The notes under the pieces: generated by a model | The model's database searches: none | What the model saw: only the letters and a program-made list of their open reading frames with translations | What the model was told of the DNA's origin: nothing | Shown here: positions 7,109 through 15,758 of the stretch, in pieces | Layout: each line of letters starts with the position of its first letter | Position numbering within the stretch: position 1 is the first letter of the stretch | Position numbers and translations under genes: made by a program | From: Hydrogenophaga taeniospiralis | GTDB lineage: Bacteria > Pseudomonadota > Gammaproteobacteria > Burkholderiales > Burkholderiaceae_C | Assembly (NCBI RefSeq): GCF_020510445.1 | Contig: NZ_JAHBAG010000001.1 | Location: 286,501-350,500, forward strand | Direction: 5' to 3' | Length of the DNA stretch: 64,000 bases

Positions 7109-9082
7109 TCATGCGATCAACCCAGCCACGCGCTCCCTCAACCCCTCCGGCGTCACCGCCTCGGCCCGCACCGGCTCACCCACGTTCAGCCCCACCCGGT
7201 TGAACACCCCGCGCCGGAAGGGTTTGACCATCGCGGTGGGTTCACCGCCGGCCAGCTCCACGCGGCTGAAGAACGAGCCCCAGAGGTTGGTGAGCGCCAT
7301 GGGAATGACGTTCACCGCCACGCCGTCGGCCTGGGCGCGCTCCAGGATCTTCATGACGCCGGCCTTGAAGGGTTGCAGCGTGCCGTCGCGGGTGATGCCG
7401 CCTTCGGGGAAGATGGCCAGCAGATCGCCCTCGCGCAACACGGCGGCGGCGGCTTCGAACGCGGCCTCGTAGGCGGCCGGGTCTTCCTTCTGCGGCGCGA
7501 TCGGAATCGCCTTGGCCAGCTTGAACAGCCAGCCCAGCACCGGCACCTTGAAGATGCGGTGGTCCATGAGGAAACGCATGGGCCGCGGGCTGGCGGCCAT
7601 GAGCAGCACGGCGTCGACAAAGCTCACGTGGTTGCAGACGATGACGGCCGCGCCCTGGGTGGGGATGTGTTCGTCGCCCGCCACCTTGAAGCGGTAGACG
7701 AAGCGCGACGCGATCCAGGCCACGAAGCGCAGCAGGTACTCGGGCACCAGCATGAAGATGTAGAACGCGACCACGGCGTTGGCCAGACCCACCAGCAAGA
7801 ACAGCTGCGGGATGCTCACCCCGGCGCCGAGCAGCGCACCCGCGAGCACCGAGCTGCCGATCATGAACAGCGCGTTGAGGATGTTGTTGGCCGCGATGAT
7901 GCGGGCGCGGTGCGTGGGCTGGCTGCGCATCTGGATCAGCGCGTACATGGGCACGCTGTAGATGCCGGCAAAGAGCGAGAGCAGCGCCAGATCGGCCAGC
8001 ACGCGCCAGTGCGCGGCCTCGGCCACGAACTGGCCGAGCGTGAGGGCCGCGGTGGACGGCGGCAGGCTGTGGGAGGCGAAATACAGGTCGATGGAGAACA
8101 CGCTCATGCCGATGGCGCCCAGCGGCACGAGGCCGATCTCGACATGGCGGCGGCTCAGGATTTCGCACAGCAGCGCGCCGATGCCGATGCCGATGGAAAA
8201 CACCACCAGCAGCAGCGAGGCCACCTGCTCGTTGCCGTGCAACACGTCGCGCGCGAAGCTGGGGAACTGGCTCAGGAACACGGCGCCGAAGAACCACATC
8301 CAGCTGATGCCCAGCAGCGAGCGGAACACAACGACGTTCCCGTGTGCCAGCTTGAGGTTGCGCCAGGTTTCGGTGAAGGGGTTCCAGTTGATCCGCAGCG
8401 CCGGGTCGGTGGCGGGTGAGACGGGCACGGCCTGGGCCAGCGCGCGGCCGACGATGGCGAGCAGCAGGCAGGCTGCGGCCACGTAGGTCGGGCCCACCAG
8501 CGGCATGGCGATCAGCAGGCCGCCGGCCACGTTGCCGAGCAGGATGGCCACAAAGGTGCCCATCTCGACCATGCCGTTGCCGCCGGTGAGCTCGCGTTCG
8601 CTCAGGTGCTGCGGCAGGTAGGCGAACTTCACCGGGCCAAACAGCGTGCTGTGCAGGCCCATGAGGAACACGCAGCCCAGCAGCACCGGCACGTTCTGCT
8701 GCATGAAGCCCCAGCCGGCCAGCAGCATGATGGCGATCTCCAGGTTTTTCACGAAGCGGATCAACACCTCCTTGGGGTACTTGTCGGCGAGCTGGCCGCT
8801 GGTGGCCGAGAAGATCAGGTACGGGAAGATGAACAGCGCGCCGATCACCAGGCCCGCCATGGCCGGCGGCAGCCAGCTCACCTGCAACTGGTAGGTGACC
8901 AGCACGGTGAAGGCGAACTTGAAGATGTTGTCGTTGCCGGCGCCGAAGAACTGCACCCAGAAGAAGGGGCCGAAGCGGCGCTGGGTGAGCAGGGCGAACT
9001 GGCCGCCCTCATGGGCGCCGGGGCTGGCGTGGCCGGTGGTCGCCGTGGGAAGCGCGGTGGACGTGGTGGCTGGGCTGCTCAT
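7109..9082 (-). CDS. LplT-like MFS transporter fused to PlsC acyltransferase
   Basis: A 657-residue protein. Residues 30-430 form an MFS transporter resembling the lysophospholipid flippase LplT (FGAGNDNIFKFA near the start, TSGQLADKYPK after the third segment). Residues 450-657 form a PlsC acyltransferase with NHVSFVD (His485) and FPEGG (Glu560). It probably brings lysophospholipids back across the inner membrane and reacylates them. The AMP-binding acyl-ACP synthetase domain found in Aas proteins and three-domain fusions is absent, so the acyl donor must come from elsewhere. GGAGGAG lies 6 bases before the ATG. It is 26 bases from the gene upstream and 28 from the one downstream. Confidence 0.9.
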   Translation of the reverse strand: MSSPATTSTALPTATTGHASPGAHEGGQFALLTQRRFGPFFWVQFFGAGNDNIFKFAFTVLVTYQLQVSWLPPAMAGLVIGALFIFPYLIFSATSGQLADKYPKEVLIRFVKNLEIAIMLLAGWGFMQQNVPVLLGCVFLMGLHSTLFGPVKFAYLPQHLSERELTGGNGMVEMGTFVAILLGNVAGGLLIAMPLVGPTYVAAACLLLAIVGRALAQAVPVSPATDPALRINWNPFTETWRNLKLAHGNVVVFRSLLGISWMWFFGAVFLSQFPSFARDVLHGNEQVASLLLVVFSIGIGIGALLCEILSRRHVEIGLVPLGAIGMSVFSIDLYFASHSLPPSTAALTLGQFVAEAAHWRVLADLALLSLFAGIYSVPMYALIQMRSQPTHRARIIAANNILNALFMIGSSVLAGALLGAGVSIPQLFLLVGLANAVVAFYIFMLVPEYLLRFVAWIASRFVYRFKVAGDEHIPTQGAAVIVCNHVSFVDAVLLMAASPRPMRFLMDHRIFKVPVLGWLFKLAKAIPIAPQKEDPAAYEAAFEAAAAVLREGDLLAIFPEGGITRDGTLQPFKAGVMKILERAQADGVAVNVIPMALTNLWGSFFSRVELAGGEPTAMVKPFRRGVFNRVGLNVGEPVRAEAVTPEGLRERVAGLIA

Positions 9083-9108
9083 GCGGATCTCCTCCAGAGA
9101 TGTTGTGA

Positions 9109-9993
9109 TCAGGGTTCCGAGGGCGCCGCGCCGCGGCCCGTTGCCCGCGCATTCTGCCGCATGGCCCGCAGCACCGGCCAGGCGGCCAGACCGGCCACCA
9201 GGTGCTTGAGGCTGTGGCCCGACACCACCTCGCCGGTGGCGTGGAACACGGCTTCGTCGCCCAGCTCCAGCAGCTTGGCCAGCGCGTACAGGCCGATCAA
9301 CACGCCCAGGCGCACCCCCAGGGCGCCGACCCGGGGCTGGTGCAGCGCGAGCCAGACCATGAGCGCCATGCCGCCGAACTGCACCACGGCCCAGGGCAGC
9401 ACATTGCCGTGGGTGAGCGGCATCGCCGCCGACAGCAGCGCCACCACCAACGTCAGGCGCATCACACAGGCGGCGGGTTTCTGCCCCACGCGCTCGGCCA
9501 CCGCCAGCGCCAGCGCGCCGGCGAAGGTGACCGCCATGCCCATGCGGTCGAGCACCAGGCCCTGGGCATCGGGCGCCCAGTGGTACCAGGCCGAGCCGAA
9601 ACCCGTGGCCAACAGGCCACCGAAGAACACGGCCAGGGCCAGCCGCGTACCCGGCGCCCAGGGGCCACCGCGCAGCAGCGCCCACCCGCCCAGCAGACCC
9701 GCGACCGCCAGCGACAGGTTGGTCCAGACGTCCATGAAGTTGGGCACGCCCCAGAGGCTTCTGGCGTCCACGAACGGATGGCCGTGGGCATGCAGCGCGG
9801 CGTGGCCGTGGGCGTTGAGCGCCAGGCCGCTGTGCGCCAGCCAGGCCGGTCCGGCGATCACGGCCAGCAGCCAGAGCACGAGCAGCGCGGTGCCCACGGT
9901 CACCAGCCGCTGCCCGACGGGTGACAAGGGCATGGATCGCAGCACACACAGGGTGGCGGGGCGGGGGGTGACAGACCTGGCGGACAAGGACAT
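9109..9993 (-). CDS. CREST-superfamily (ceramidase-like) membrane hydrolase
   Basis: A 294-residue membrane protein with about seven hydrophobic segments. It keeps all the residues that define the alkaline ceramidase/PAQR/Per1 (CREST) superfamily: Ser134 and His138 in GSAWYH, Asp149 in VLDRMG, and His260/His264 in GHSLKH. Family knowledge suggests a zinc-dependent amidase or ester hydrolase acting on a membrane lipid. A His-rich loop at residues 62-72 (HGHAALHAHGH) may bind metal. The ATG at 9993 has GGAGTG upstream; Met21 at 9933 is an alternative start. As first gene of the minus-strand lipid operon it faces the divergent Xre regulator. Substrate unknown. Confidence 0.75.
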   Translation of the reverse strand: MSLSARSVTPRPATLCVLRSMPLSPVGQRLVTVGTALLVLWLLAVIAGPAWLAHSGLALNAHGHAALHAHGHPFVDARSLWGVPNFMDVWTNLSLAVAGLLGGWALLRGGPWAPGTRLALAVFFGGLLATGFGSAWYHWAPDAQGLVLDRMGMAVTFAGALALAVAERVGQKPAACVMRLTLVVALLSAAMPLTHGNVLPWAVVQFGGMALMVWLALHQPRVGALGVRLGVLIGLYALAKLLELGDEAVFHATGEVVSGHSLKHLVAGLAAWPVLRAMRQNARATGRGAAPSEP

Positions 9994-10121
9994 AGAGGCA
10001 CTCCGGTGGCGCAGGGGCCGGGTAAACCAAAGGAACAAGGGGTGAGACCGGGGCGCAGTGTCTGAGCGTCGGGCGCGCAAACGGGTCAACTTCCGATACA
10101 GTGCACCCACTTCCAACCCAA

Positions 10122-10140
10122 GGTATCGGTATTCGATACC
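10122..10140. promoter_or_regulatory. Palindromic operator between lipid operon and Xre gene
   Basis: A perfect inverted repeat, GGTATCG-GTATT-CGATACC (7-base arms, 5-base spacer), lies in the 220-base region between the divergently oriented ceramidase-like gene and the Xre regulator. A partial half-site (CCGATAC) occurs at 10093-10099. The size and symmetry fit an Xre dimer, so autoregulation plus control of the lipid operon is a reasonable inference. Confidence 0.55.
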
Positions 10141-10213
10141 CGATCCGCACGAGCGCCGCGCCGCGCCGCGCCAAGCCGGTTCGCGCCGCCATGCACAACA
10201 CGAAGGCATTCCC

Positions 10214-10945
10214 ATGAGCACCACCCAGGACTTGGTCACCGCCCTCAAGAAGGAACTCAAGACCGCGCAGATGACCTACGCCGACCTGGCGCGGGCCATG
10301 GGCATGGCGGAATCGAGCGTGAAGCGCATGCTGGCCAAGGGCGATATGTCGCTCTCGCGCGTGGACGAGATCTGCCGCGCGCTGCGGCTGGACTTCGCCG
10401 ACCTCGCGCGCCGCGTGGCCGACGCCCAGCCGCTGCTGCGCGAGATGACGGCCGAGCAGGAGCGCGCCGTGGTGGCCGACAAGAAGCTGCTGCTGGTCGC
10501 GATCTGCGTGCTCAGCCAGTGGACGCTGGAGCAGATCACCGCGGCCTATCGGCTCAGCGAGGCCGAGTGCGTGGCCTGCCTGGCGCAGCTGGACCGCATC
10601 GGCATCATCGAGCTGCGCCCGCTCAACCGCTACCGCCTCAAGCTCGCCAAGACCTTTCGCTGGCGGCCGCACGGCCCGGTGATGAACTACTTTCGCGACC
10701 ACGCCCTGCTCGACTATTTCGCCGGCGGCTTCGACGGCTCGGGCGAGGGCCTGCTGCTGGTGCACGGCTCGATCAGCCGCGCGCTCGCGCCGATCTTCGT
10801 GGAGCGGCTGCAGCGCGTGGCGCAGGACTTTGCCCAGCAGCACCAGACCGACCAGAAGCTGGCCGAGAAGGACCGTGGGGGCTACACGCTGGTGCTGGCG
10901 ATGCGGGGGTGGGAGTTTGAAGCTTTCGGCAAGTTGAGGAGGTGA
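10214..10945 (+). CDS. Xre-family regulator divergent to the lipid operon
   Basis: A 243-residue protein with an N-terminal helix-turn-helix (residues about 15-70: TYADLARAMGMAESSVKRMLAKGDMSLSRVDEICRAL) and a long C-terminal region without enzymatic motifs. That region includes LTLEQITAAYRLSEAECVACLAQLDRIGIIEL-like helical segments resembling a second winged-helix module, and may sense a ligand. The ATG at 10214 lies downstream of the palindrome at 10122-10140. Its divergent position makes it the candidate regulator of the eight-gene lipid operon and of itself. The signal it responds to is unknown. Confidence 0.75.
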   Translation: MSTTQDLVTALKKELKTAQMTYADLARAMGMAESSVKRMLAKGDMSLSRVDEICRALRLDFADLARRVADAQPLLREMTAEQERAVVADKKLLLVAICVLSQWTLEQITAAYRLSEAECVACLAQLDRIGIIELRPLNRYRLKLAKTFRWRPHGPVMNYFRDHALLDYFAGGFDGSGEGLLLVHGSISRALAPIFVERLQRVAQDFAQQHQTDQKLAEKDRGGYTLVLAMRGWEFEAFGKLRR

Positions 10946-10964
10946 CCTCAAGCGCTGGCATGAT

Positions 10965-10980
10965 GTCGGGCTTGCCCGAC
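10965..10980 (+). other. Hairpin between Xre and ProQ-family genes
   Basis: GTCGGGC-TT-GCCCGAC can form a 7-base-pair stem 19 bases after the Xre stop codon. It is followed only by a distant, broken T tract, so termination is possible but unproven; it could equally lie in the leader of the ProQ-family mRNA. Confidence 0.3.
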
Positions 10981-11016
10981 AGCGGGCCCACTTCTTTTCC
11001 TGCTCCGCACGCCCCC

Positions 11017-11859
11017 ATGAACGCACCCGCCAACGACACGCCCGACCACACCGCTGCGGCCCCCGCTGAAGCCCGCGCCCCTGAGCCCACCGGCGCCGCA
11101 CCACGCGGCCAGCGGCCCAACCGTGGCCGCCGCCCGCAACGCCCGGCCGCCGAGCGCCCTGCGGGCCCGGCCCCCGCGCGCCAGCACCCGGTGCTGGACC
11201 AGTTGGCCAGCCTGTACCCGGTGCTGTTCGGCGAGGTGCTGCTGCCCCTAAAGCGCGGCATTTTTCAGGACCTGCTGGCCGCGCAACCCGACACCCTGGA
11301 CAAGGACGGGCTCAAAGCAGCGCTGGCGCTGCACACGCGCTCCACGCGCTACCTGACGGTGGTGGCTTCGGGCCTGCCGCGCCACGACCTCAACGGTCAG
11401 GCGGTGGAAGAACTCACGCCAGAGCAGGTGCACCACGCGCTGATCGAGGTGTTTCGCCGCCGCGGCGCGCGCAGCCGCGAAGACCTGCGGCCCAAACTGC
11501 GCCAGCGCATTCTGAAAGCGTTTGAGGCCTCCGGGCTGGAACGCGACGAATACGCCGAGCGCGTGCACGGCCGCGACGAGGAAGTGAACCAGCTCACCCG
11601 CGACGCGCTGGCCGAAGCCGCCCGCCACGCCGCGCGCGAAGAGGCCCTGCTGCGCACCTTCGAGGCCAGCGGAAAGACGCTCGCCGAGTTCGCCGACATG
11701 TACGGTCTGCACGTGCTGGACGCCAACCGCACGCTGGAGCGCGCCCGGGCCCGCCTGAGCCGGGCCACCACACCGGCCACCGAGGCCCCCGCCGCCAACA
11801 CCGACGCCGCCAGCGCCGAACCCGCGACCGAACCCGGCGACCCCTCCCCCGCCCCATGA
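11017..11859 (+). CDS. ProQ/FinO-domain RNA chaperone
   Basis: A 280-residue protein with a ProQ/FinO domain at about residues 58-165 (start LDQLASLYPVLF; KRGIFQDLL; LALHTRSTRYL). This domain binds structured RNA and helps small RNAs act on mRNAs. The N-terminal 55 residues are Pro/Ala/Arg-rich and basic, probably a disordered RNA-binding extension; the tail after 250 is Ala/Pro/Glu-rich. Residues 165-245 are helical and charged. The final codon region overlaps the ATG of the MFS gene (ATGA). It is longer than E. coli ProQ (about 230 residues) and has no Tudor-like C-terminal domain that I can see. Confidence 0.85.
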   Translation: MNAPANDTPDHTAAAPAEARAPEPTGAAPRGQRPNRGRRPQRPAAERPAGPAPARQHPVLDQLASLYPVLFGEVLLPLKRGIFQDLLAAQPDTLDKDGLKAALALHTRSTRYLTVVASGLPRHDLNGQAVEELTPEQVHHALIEVFRRRGARSREDLRPKLRQRILKAFEASGLERDEYAERVHGRDEEVNQLTRDALAEAARHAAREEALLRTFEASGKTLAEFADMYGLHVLDANRTLERARARLSRATTPATEAPAANTDAASAEPATEPGDPSPAP

Positions 11860-13124
11860 ACCCGGCCCCGCCCGCCGCCACCGCCGAATCGCCCTACGCC
11901 TGGGCCCGGCTGGTGGTGTCGCTGGCGTTGATGACGCTGGGCGGCGCGGGCATGTATGCGGTCACGGTGGTGCTGCCGCGCATCCAGGCCGACTTTGACG
12001 TGGCGCGCGGCGACGCCTCGCTGCCCTACACGTTGACCATGGTGGGCTTCGGCCTGGGCGGCATCCTCATGGGCCGCTTGTCGGACCGCTTCGGTGTGAT
12101 GGTGCCGGTGCTGGGCGGCTCGGTGGGTCTGGGCCTGGGTTTCATCGCGGCGGGCGCGGCCCAGAGCCTGTGGCAGTTCAGCCTGGCGCAGGGCCTCCTG
12201 ATCGGCCTGCTGGGCACCTCGGCCACGTTCGCGCCGCTGGTGGCCGACACCTCGCGCTGGTTCACCCGCCGCCGCGGCATCGCGCTGGCGATCTGCATGA
12301 GCGGCAACTACCTGGCCGGCGCCGTCTGGCCACCGGTGATCCAGCACTTCATCGACCACGGCGGCTGGCGCCAGGCCTACACCGGCATCGGCGTGTTCTG
12401 CCTGCTGGTGATGTTGCCGCTGGCGCTGGTGCTGCGGCGCCGCCCGCCCGCGCAGCCCGGCCCGGAACCCGCAACCAAGGGCGGCCACCACCCCGCCGAC
12501 GCACAGGGCGAGCGCCCGCTCGGCCTCTCGCCCGGCACGCTGCAGGCCCTGCTGTGTGTGGCGGGGGTGTCGTGCTGCGTGGCGATGTCGATGCCGCAGG
12601 TGCACATCGTCGCCTACTGCACCGACCTGGGTTTTGGCGCGGCGCGCGGTGCGGAAATGCTCTCGGTGATGCTGGGCATGGGCATCGCCAGCCGGCTGAT
12701 CTCGGGCTGGATCTCGGACCACATCGGCGGCCTGCGCACCCTGCTGCTGGGCTCGGTGTTGCAGGGCGTGGCGCTGCTGATGTTCCTGCCCTTCGACGGC
12801 CTGGTGCCGCTGTACCTGATCTCGGGAATGTTTGGCCTGTTCCAGGGCGGCATCGTGCCGAGCTACGCGCTGATCGTCCGCGAACACTTCTCGCCCGCCC
12901 AGGCCGGCGCGCGCGTGGGCACGGTGCTCATGGCCACGCTGCTGGGCATGGCACTGGGCGGCTGGATGTCGGGCGCGATCTTCGACCTGACCGGTTCCTA
13001 CCAGGCGGCCTTCCTCAACGGCATCGCCTTCAACCTGCTCAACATCGGCATCGTGCTGTTCCTGCTCAAGCGGGCCCGTGGCACGGGTGCCGGCCAAGCA
13101 CGGGCTGGGGTTGTTACGGCCTGA
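11856..13124 (+). CDS. MFS transporter (oxalate/formate antiporter-like)
   Basis: A 422-residue major facilitator with 12 predicted membrane segments and the typical loop GRLSDRFG between segments 2 and 3, repeated as ISDHIGG between segments 8 and 9. The sequence is nearest to the monocarboxylate/oxalate-formate group (LPRIQADFDVARGDASLPYT). The substrate cannot be read from the sequence. Its ATG overlaps the stop of the ProQ-family gene, implying co-transcription with an RNA chaperone, an odd pairing without obvious metabolic logic. A repeat element separates it from the convergent FIST gene. Confidence 0.85.
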   Translation: MNPAPPAATAESPYAWARLVVSLALMTLGGAGMYAVTVVLPRIQADFDVARGDASLPYTLTMVGFGLGGILMGRLSDRFGVMVPVLGGSVGLGLGFIAAGAAQSLWQFSLAQGLLIGLLGTSATFAPLVADTSRWFTRRRGIALAICMSGNYLAGAVWPPVIQHFIDHGGWRQAYTGIGVFCLLVMLPLALVLRRRPPAQPGPEPATKGGHHPADAQGERPLGLSPGTLQALLCVAGVSCCVAMSMPQVHIVAYCTDLGFGAARGAEMLSVMLGMGIASRLISGWISDHIGGLRTLLLGSVLQGVALLMFLPFDGLVPLYLISGMFGLFQGGIVPSYALIVREHFSPAQAGARVGTVLMATLLGMALGGWMSGAIFDLTGSYQAAFLNGIAFNLLNIGIVLFLLKRARGTGAGQARAGVVTA

Positions 13125-13166
13125 GCGTTTGCCGTCAGTGTCACCGCCATGCAGAAGCGGTCCAAC

Positions 13167-13250
13167 CCAAGGGCACCGCCGGGCCGGCTTTGCCGGACGG
13201 CCAGTGCCGCCCCCCTGAGGGGGTAGCGCGAAGCACTGCGGGGGTGTCGT
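13167..13250 (-). repeat. 3'-end composite repeat, copy 1 (minus)
   Basis: Read on the minus strand it begins right after the FIST stop codon with CCCCCGCAGTGCTTCGCG, then the CCCCC/GGGGG pairing, then CCGGCAAAGCCGG and a GGTGCCCTTGGG end. It matches the other eight copies in order and spacing. It lies between convergent stop codons and could fold into three hairpins. Confidence 0.7.
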
Positions 13251-13251
13251 T

Positions 13252-14556
13252 CTACGCGGGCATGGTGAACACGGTCAGCACGCCGGTGTAGCCGTAGAGC
13301 CTGTGGTGCGCGATTTCGCCGCCGGCGAAAAAGCCGACCAGGGGCACGTCGCCCAGGGCCCGGCGCACGATCTGCAGCTCGGCGCTGGGGGCGCCAAAGT
13401 GCGGGCCACCCCGGCCGGCGCAGCTCACGTACACCGCGCCGGCGATGCGACGCGCCGGGTGGGGCGCGGTCTCCAGCTCGTGGGCCGCCAGCGCCGTGGC
13501 CACCGGCAGGCTGAGTTCTTCGGGTTCGAGTTCCTCGCGGATCTCCGCGCACACCCGCGTGAGGTCGGCGCGCGCGGCCTGCGCGTTGCGTTCGCACAGC
13601 GCCAGCCGCGTGCCCGGGGGCGGCGTGTCGGCGATGGCGATGCCCCGGCGCCCTGGGTCCAGACCGATGATGTGGCGCACCAGGACTTCGGGGCCGAACT
13701 GGCCACGCGCCTGGCGCTCGCGCGGGCCGGCGGCGTCGGCCAGCCGGTGCTGCGGCAGGGTGAGGCCCACCAGGGTGGTGCGCAGCCGGTCGATGGCTTC
13801 CTGCGGCCGCTCCAGCGTGATGCCCAGGGAGCGTAGCAACACGTCCAGCGCCGGCTCGCCGTCGAGCGAGAGCACGAGGTTTCCTTCGATGGCGCTGATG
13901 CCGCGCTCCCGGTCCACCGGTTGCGCGCCCTGCGTGACGCGAGACACCAGACCCACGTCGGGCCCGAAGGCCACGCCGCTCAGACCGCCGTGAAACACGC
14001 CACTGGCCGCGCCATGGCCGCGCAGATTGCCCGCGCTGCTGAAGGCGAACTGCACGCTGGCGTCGCGGCTGCCCGCCAGACCACCGAACAGATACCCGCT
14101 GGTGGTGCGCTCGGCCACCTCGGCGATCAGCTCGGCCAGCTCGGGGGTGCCGCTGTCGGCGTGCACCAGCGCGGTGTGGGCCACGAAGCCGTCGGCCCCC
14201 GGCTCGCGCCCGCTGGCCGAGAGCGGGGCCACGCCGCTGAACACGCGGTACTGGTCGGGGCTGAGGTCGCACAGCATCACGGCCAGCGCGGGTTCGTCGA
14301 AGTACTCGACGTTGTTGGCCGACACCCCCACGCCCACCGTGCCGGCCCAGTCGGTCACCTCGGGCAGCTCGGCGCTGAGGTGCTCCAGGATGGCCCGGGC
14401 CTCGCTGGCGTAGTGGTCGGTGATGTAAAGCAGCGCCAGCGCAGGCGCCTTGGCGTGGTCGGGCAGCGCCATCTGCGCGCGCAGCTGCGCCAGCACCAGG
14501 GCGGCGGCCATGCGCCATTGGGGGTGGGTGGCGTGGGCGTAGGGAAAGAGTTTCAT
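13252..14556 (-). CDS. FIST domain sensor protein
   Basis: A 434-residue protein with a FIST_N domain (about residues 40-240; GYLFGGLAGSRD is typical) followed by FIST_C (about 255-415; VGFFAGGEIAHHRLYGYTGVLTVF at the end). FIST proteins are thought to bind small ligands, perhaps amino acids, and usually feed signals to kinases or diguanylate cyclases. No such partner gene is adjacent; downstream on the same strand is the composite repeat, upstream is phaM. No signal peptide or membrane segment is visible, so it is cytoplasmic. The start has no strong Shine-Dalgarno sequence. Confidence 0.85.
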   Translation of the reverse strand: MKLFPYAHATHPQWRMAAALVLAQLRAQMALPDHAKAPALALLYITDHYASEARAILEHLSAELPEVTDWAGTVGVGVSANNVEYFDEPALAVMLCDLSPDQYRVFSGVAPLSASGREPGADGFVAHTALVHADSGTPELAELIAEVAERTTSGYLFGGLAGSRDASVQFAFSSAGNLRGHGAASGVFHGGLSGVAFGPDVGLVSRVTQGAQPVDRERGISAIEGNLVLSLDGEPALDVLLRSLGITLERPQEAIDRLRTTLVGLTLPQHRLADAAGPRERQARGQFGPEVLVRHIIGLDPGRRGIAIADTPPPGTRLALCERNAQAARADLTRVCAEIREELEPEELSLPVATALAAHELETAPHPARRIAGAVYVSCAGRGGPHFGAPSAELQIVRRALGDVPLVGFFAGGEIAHHRLYGYTGVLTVFTMPA

Positions 14557-14599
14557 GGGGTATGGACCACGCCGCCGGCGCCGGGTTCAGTCCGCCCGA

Positions 14600-15724
14600 T
14601 CAGCGTCGGCGTGCGCCGCGCGCGGCCTTGCCGGTGGCGGCTTTTTTGGCCGTCGCTTTCGGGGGCGCCGCCTTCGCCTTCTTCGCGACCGTGCGGGTGG
14701 TGGGGGCCTGGGCGGGCGGGGCCGGCTGGAAGCCGGTCATGGGGAAGAACGAGGTGGGCAGCGGCCAGTCGCCCGCGGACAGCGGCTGGACCGGCGCCGA
14801 GCGGGCAGCCGGTGCCGCGGCGGTGCGCGTGCGCGCGGGTGCCTTCCTGGCCACGGGCGCGGGGGTGGCCTTGCGGGGAGCGGTTTTCTTCGCCGCCGGC
14901 TGGGGCGTGCTCTTGCGCCCGGTCACGGCCCGCGCCGCCGCCTGGCCCAGGCCGCGCGTGACCTTGCCGGCCACGCCGGTGGCGGTCTTGACGGCCTGCT
15001 CGGTCAGGCCGCTGGCCACCTGACGGGTGGTGTCGAGCGCGGTCTGTTTGGCCACGTCTTTCAGCGCGCTGGCCGCGATGGTCTGGAACTGCTGGGACAG
15101 GGCGCCCCACCACTGCATGGGGTCCACCACGCCGCCCGCGGGCGCGGTGGCCTGGGCGGCGGCGGCCGGTCCTGCCCGGGTCTTGCGGGGCCGGGCTGCG
15201 GGCGGAGGCGCCGGTTCGTGGTCTTCCTCGTCCTCGTCGTCGGTGGTTTCGTCGGCACCATCCGCCCCCGCCTCGGCGGGCGGGGGGCTGCCGTAGGTGC
15301 GGGGCGGGATCTCGAGACCGGCGAAGGCGGTGTGGGCGGGGGCGGCGGCGGGCGCGCCACCGGTGAAGCTGGCCACGGTGTCGGCGGCCTTGATCTTGAG
15401 CGCGTTGGCCACGTCGCCCAGGCTGAAGTTCATGTTCTTCAGCGTGGCCAGGGTCATCTTCTGCACCTCCAGCGCCTGGATGGTCGCCCCCAGCGCCTTG
15501 GAATTCTGGTCGAGCCAGAAGTGCACGGCCTTGAGCTCTTCGATGCGTTTTTCCAGGTCCTCCACGTTGAAGGTGGGAGCCACCCAGTTGCCCAGGTTGG
15601 GCAATTGCGGAATGCTGTTGCCGATGCCTTGTGCCACGCCCCCGGCGGCCTGGCCGGCGAGGTTCTGCAGGAACTCAAAGCCCGGCACGAATTTGCCGAA
15701 ACCGCTGCCCGATGTGTCGCTCAT
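14600..15724 (-). CDS. phaM: PHA granule regulatory protein PhaM
   Basis: A 374-residue protein of the PhaM family. Residues 45-110 carry the conserved segment (FNVEDLEKRIEELKAVHFWLDQNSKAL, IQALEVQKMTLATL) that in Ralstonia activates PHA synthase and controls granule number. The C-terminal part is Lys/Ala/Pro-rich and histone H1-like (repeated AKKA, RKAT), which in PhaM ties granules to the nucleoid. It is longer than the Ralstonia protein because of an acidic insertion (about 148-165, DETTDDEDEED) and an enlarged basic tail. AGGAGA precedes the ATG at 15724. It implies PHB storage in this organism although no phaC lies in the window. Confidence 0.85.
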   Translation of the reverse strand: MSDTSGSGFGKFVPGFEFLQNLAGQAAGGVAQGIGNSIPQLPNLGNWVAPTFNVEDLEKRIEELKAVHFWLDQNSKALGATIQALEVQKMTLATLKNMNFSLGDVANALKIKAADTVASFTGGAPAAAPAHTAFAGLEIPPRTYGSPPPAEAGADGADETTDDEDEEDHEPAPPPAARPRKTRAGPAAAAQATAPAGGVVDPMQWWGALSQQFQTIAASALKDVAKQTALDTTRQVASGLTEQAVKTATGVAGKVTRGLGQAAARAVTGRKSTPQPAAKKTAPRKATPAPVARKAPARTRTAAAPAARSAPVQPLSAGDWPLPTSFFPMTGFQPAPPAQAPTTRTVAKKAKAAPPKATAKKAATGKAARGARRR

Positions 15725-15758
15725 GAAGGTCTCCTGATGGGTCGTTCCGCGGTGGCTC

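Noticed and set aside
11397..13097. A 566-codon minus-strand frame opposite the ProQ-family and MFS genes
   Set aside because: His/Arg/Gln-rich shadow frame with no ribosome binding site; both plus-strand genes have strong family motifs.
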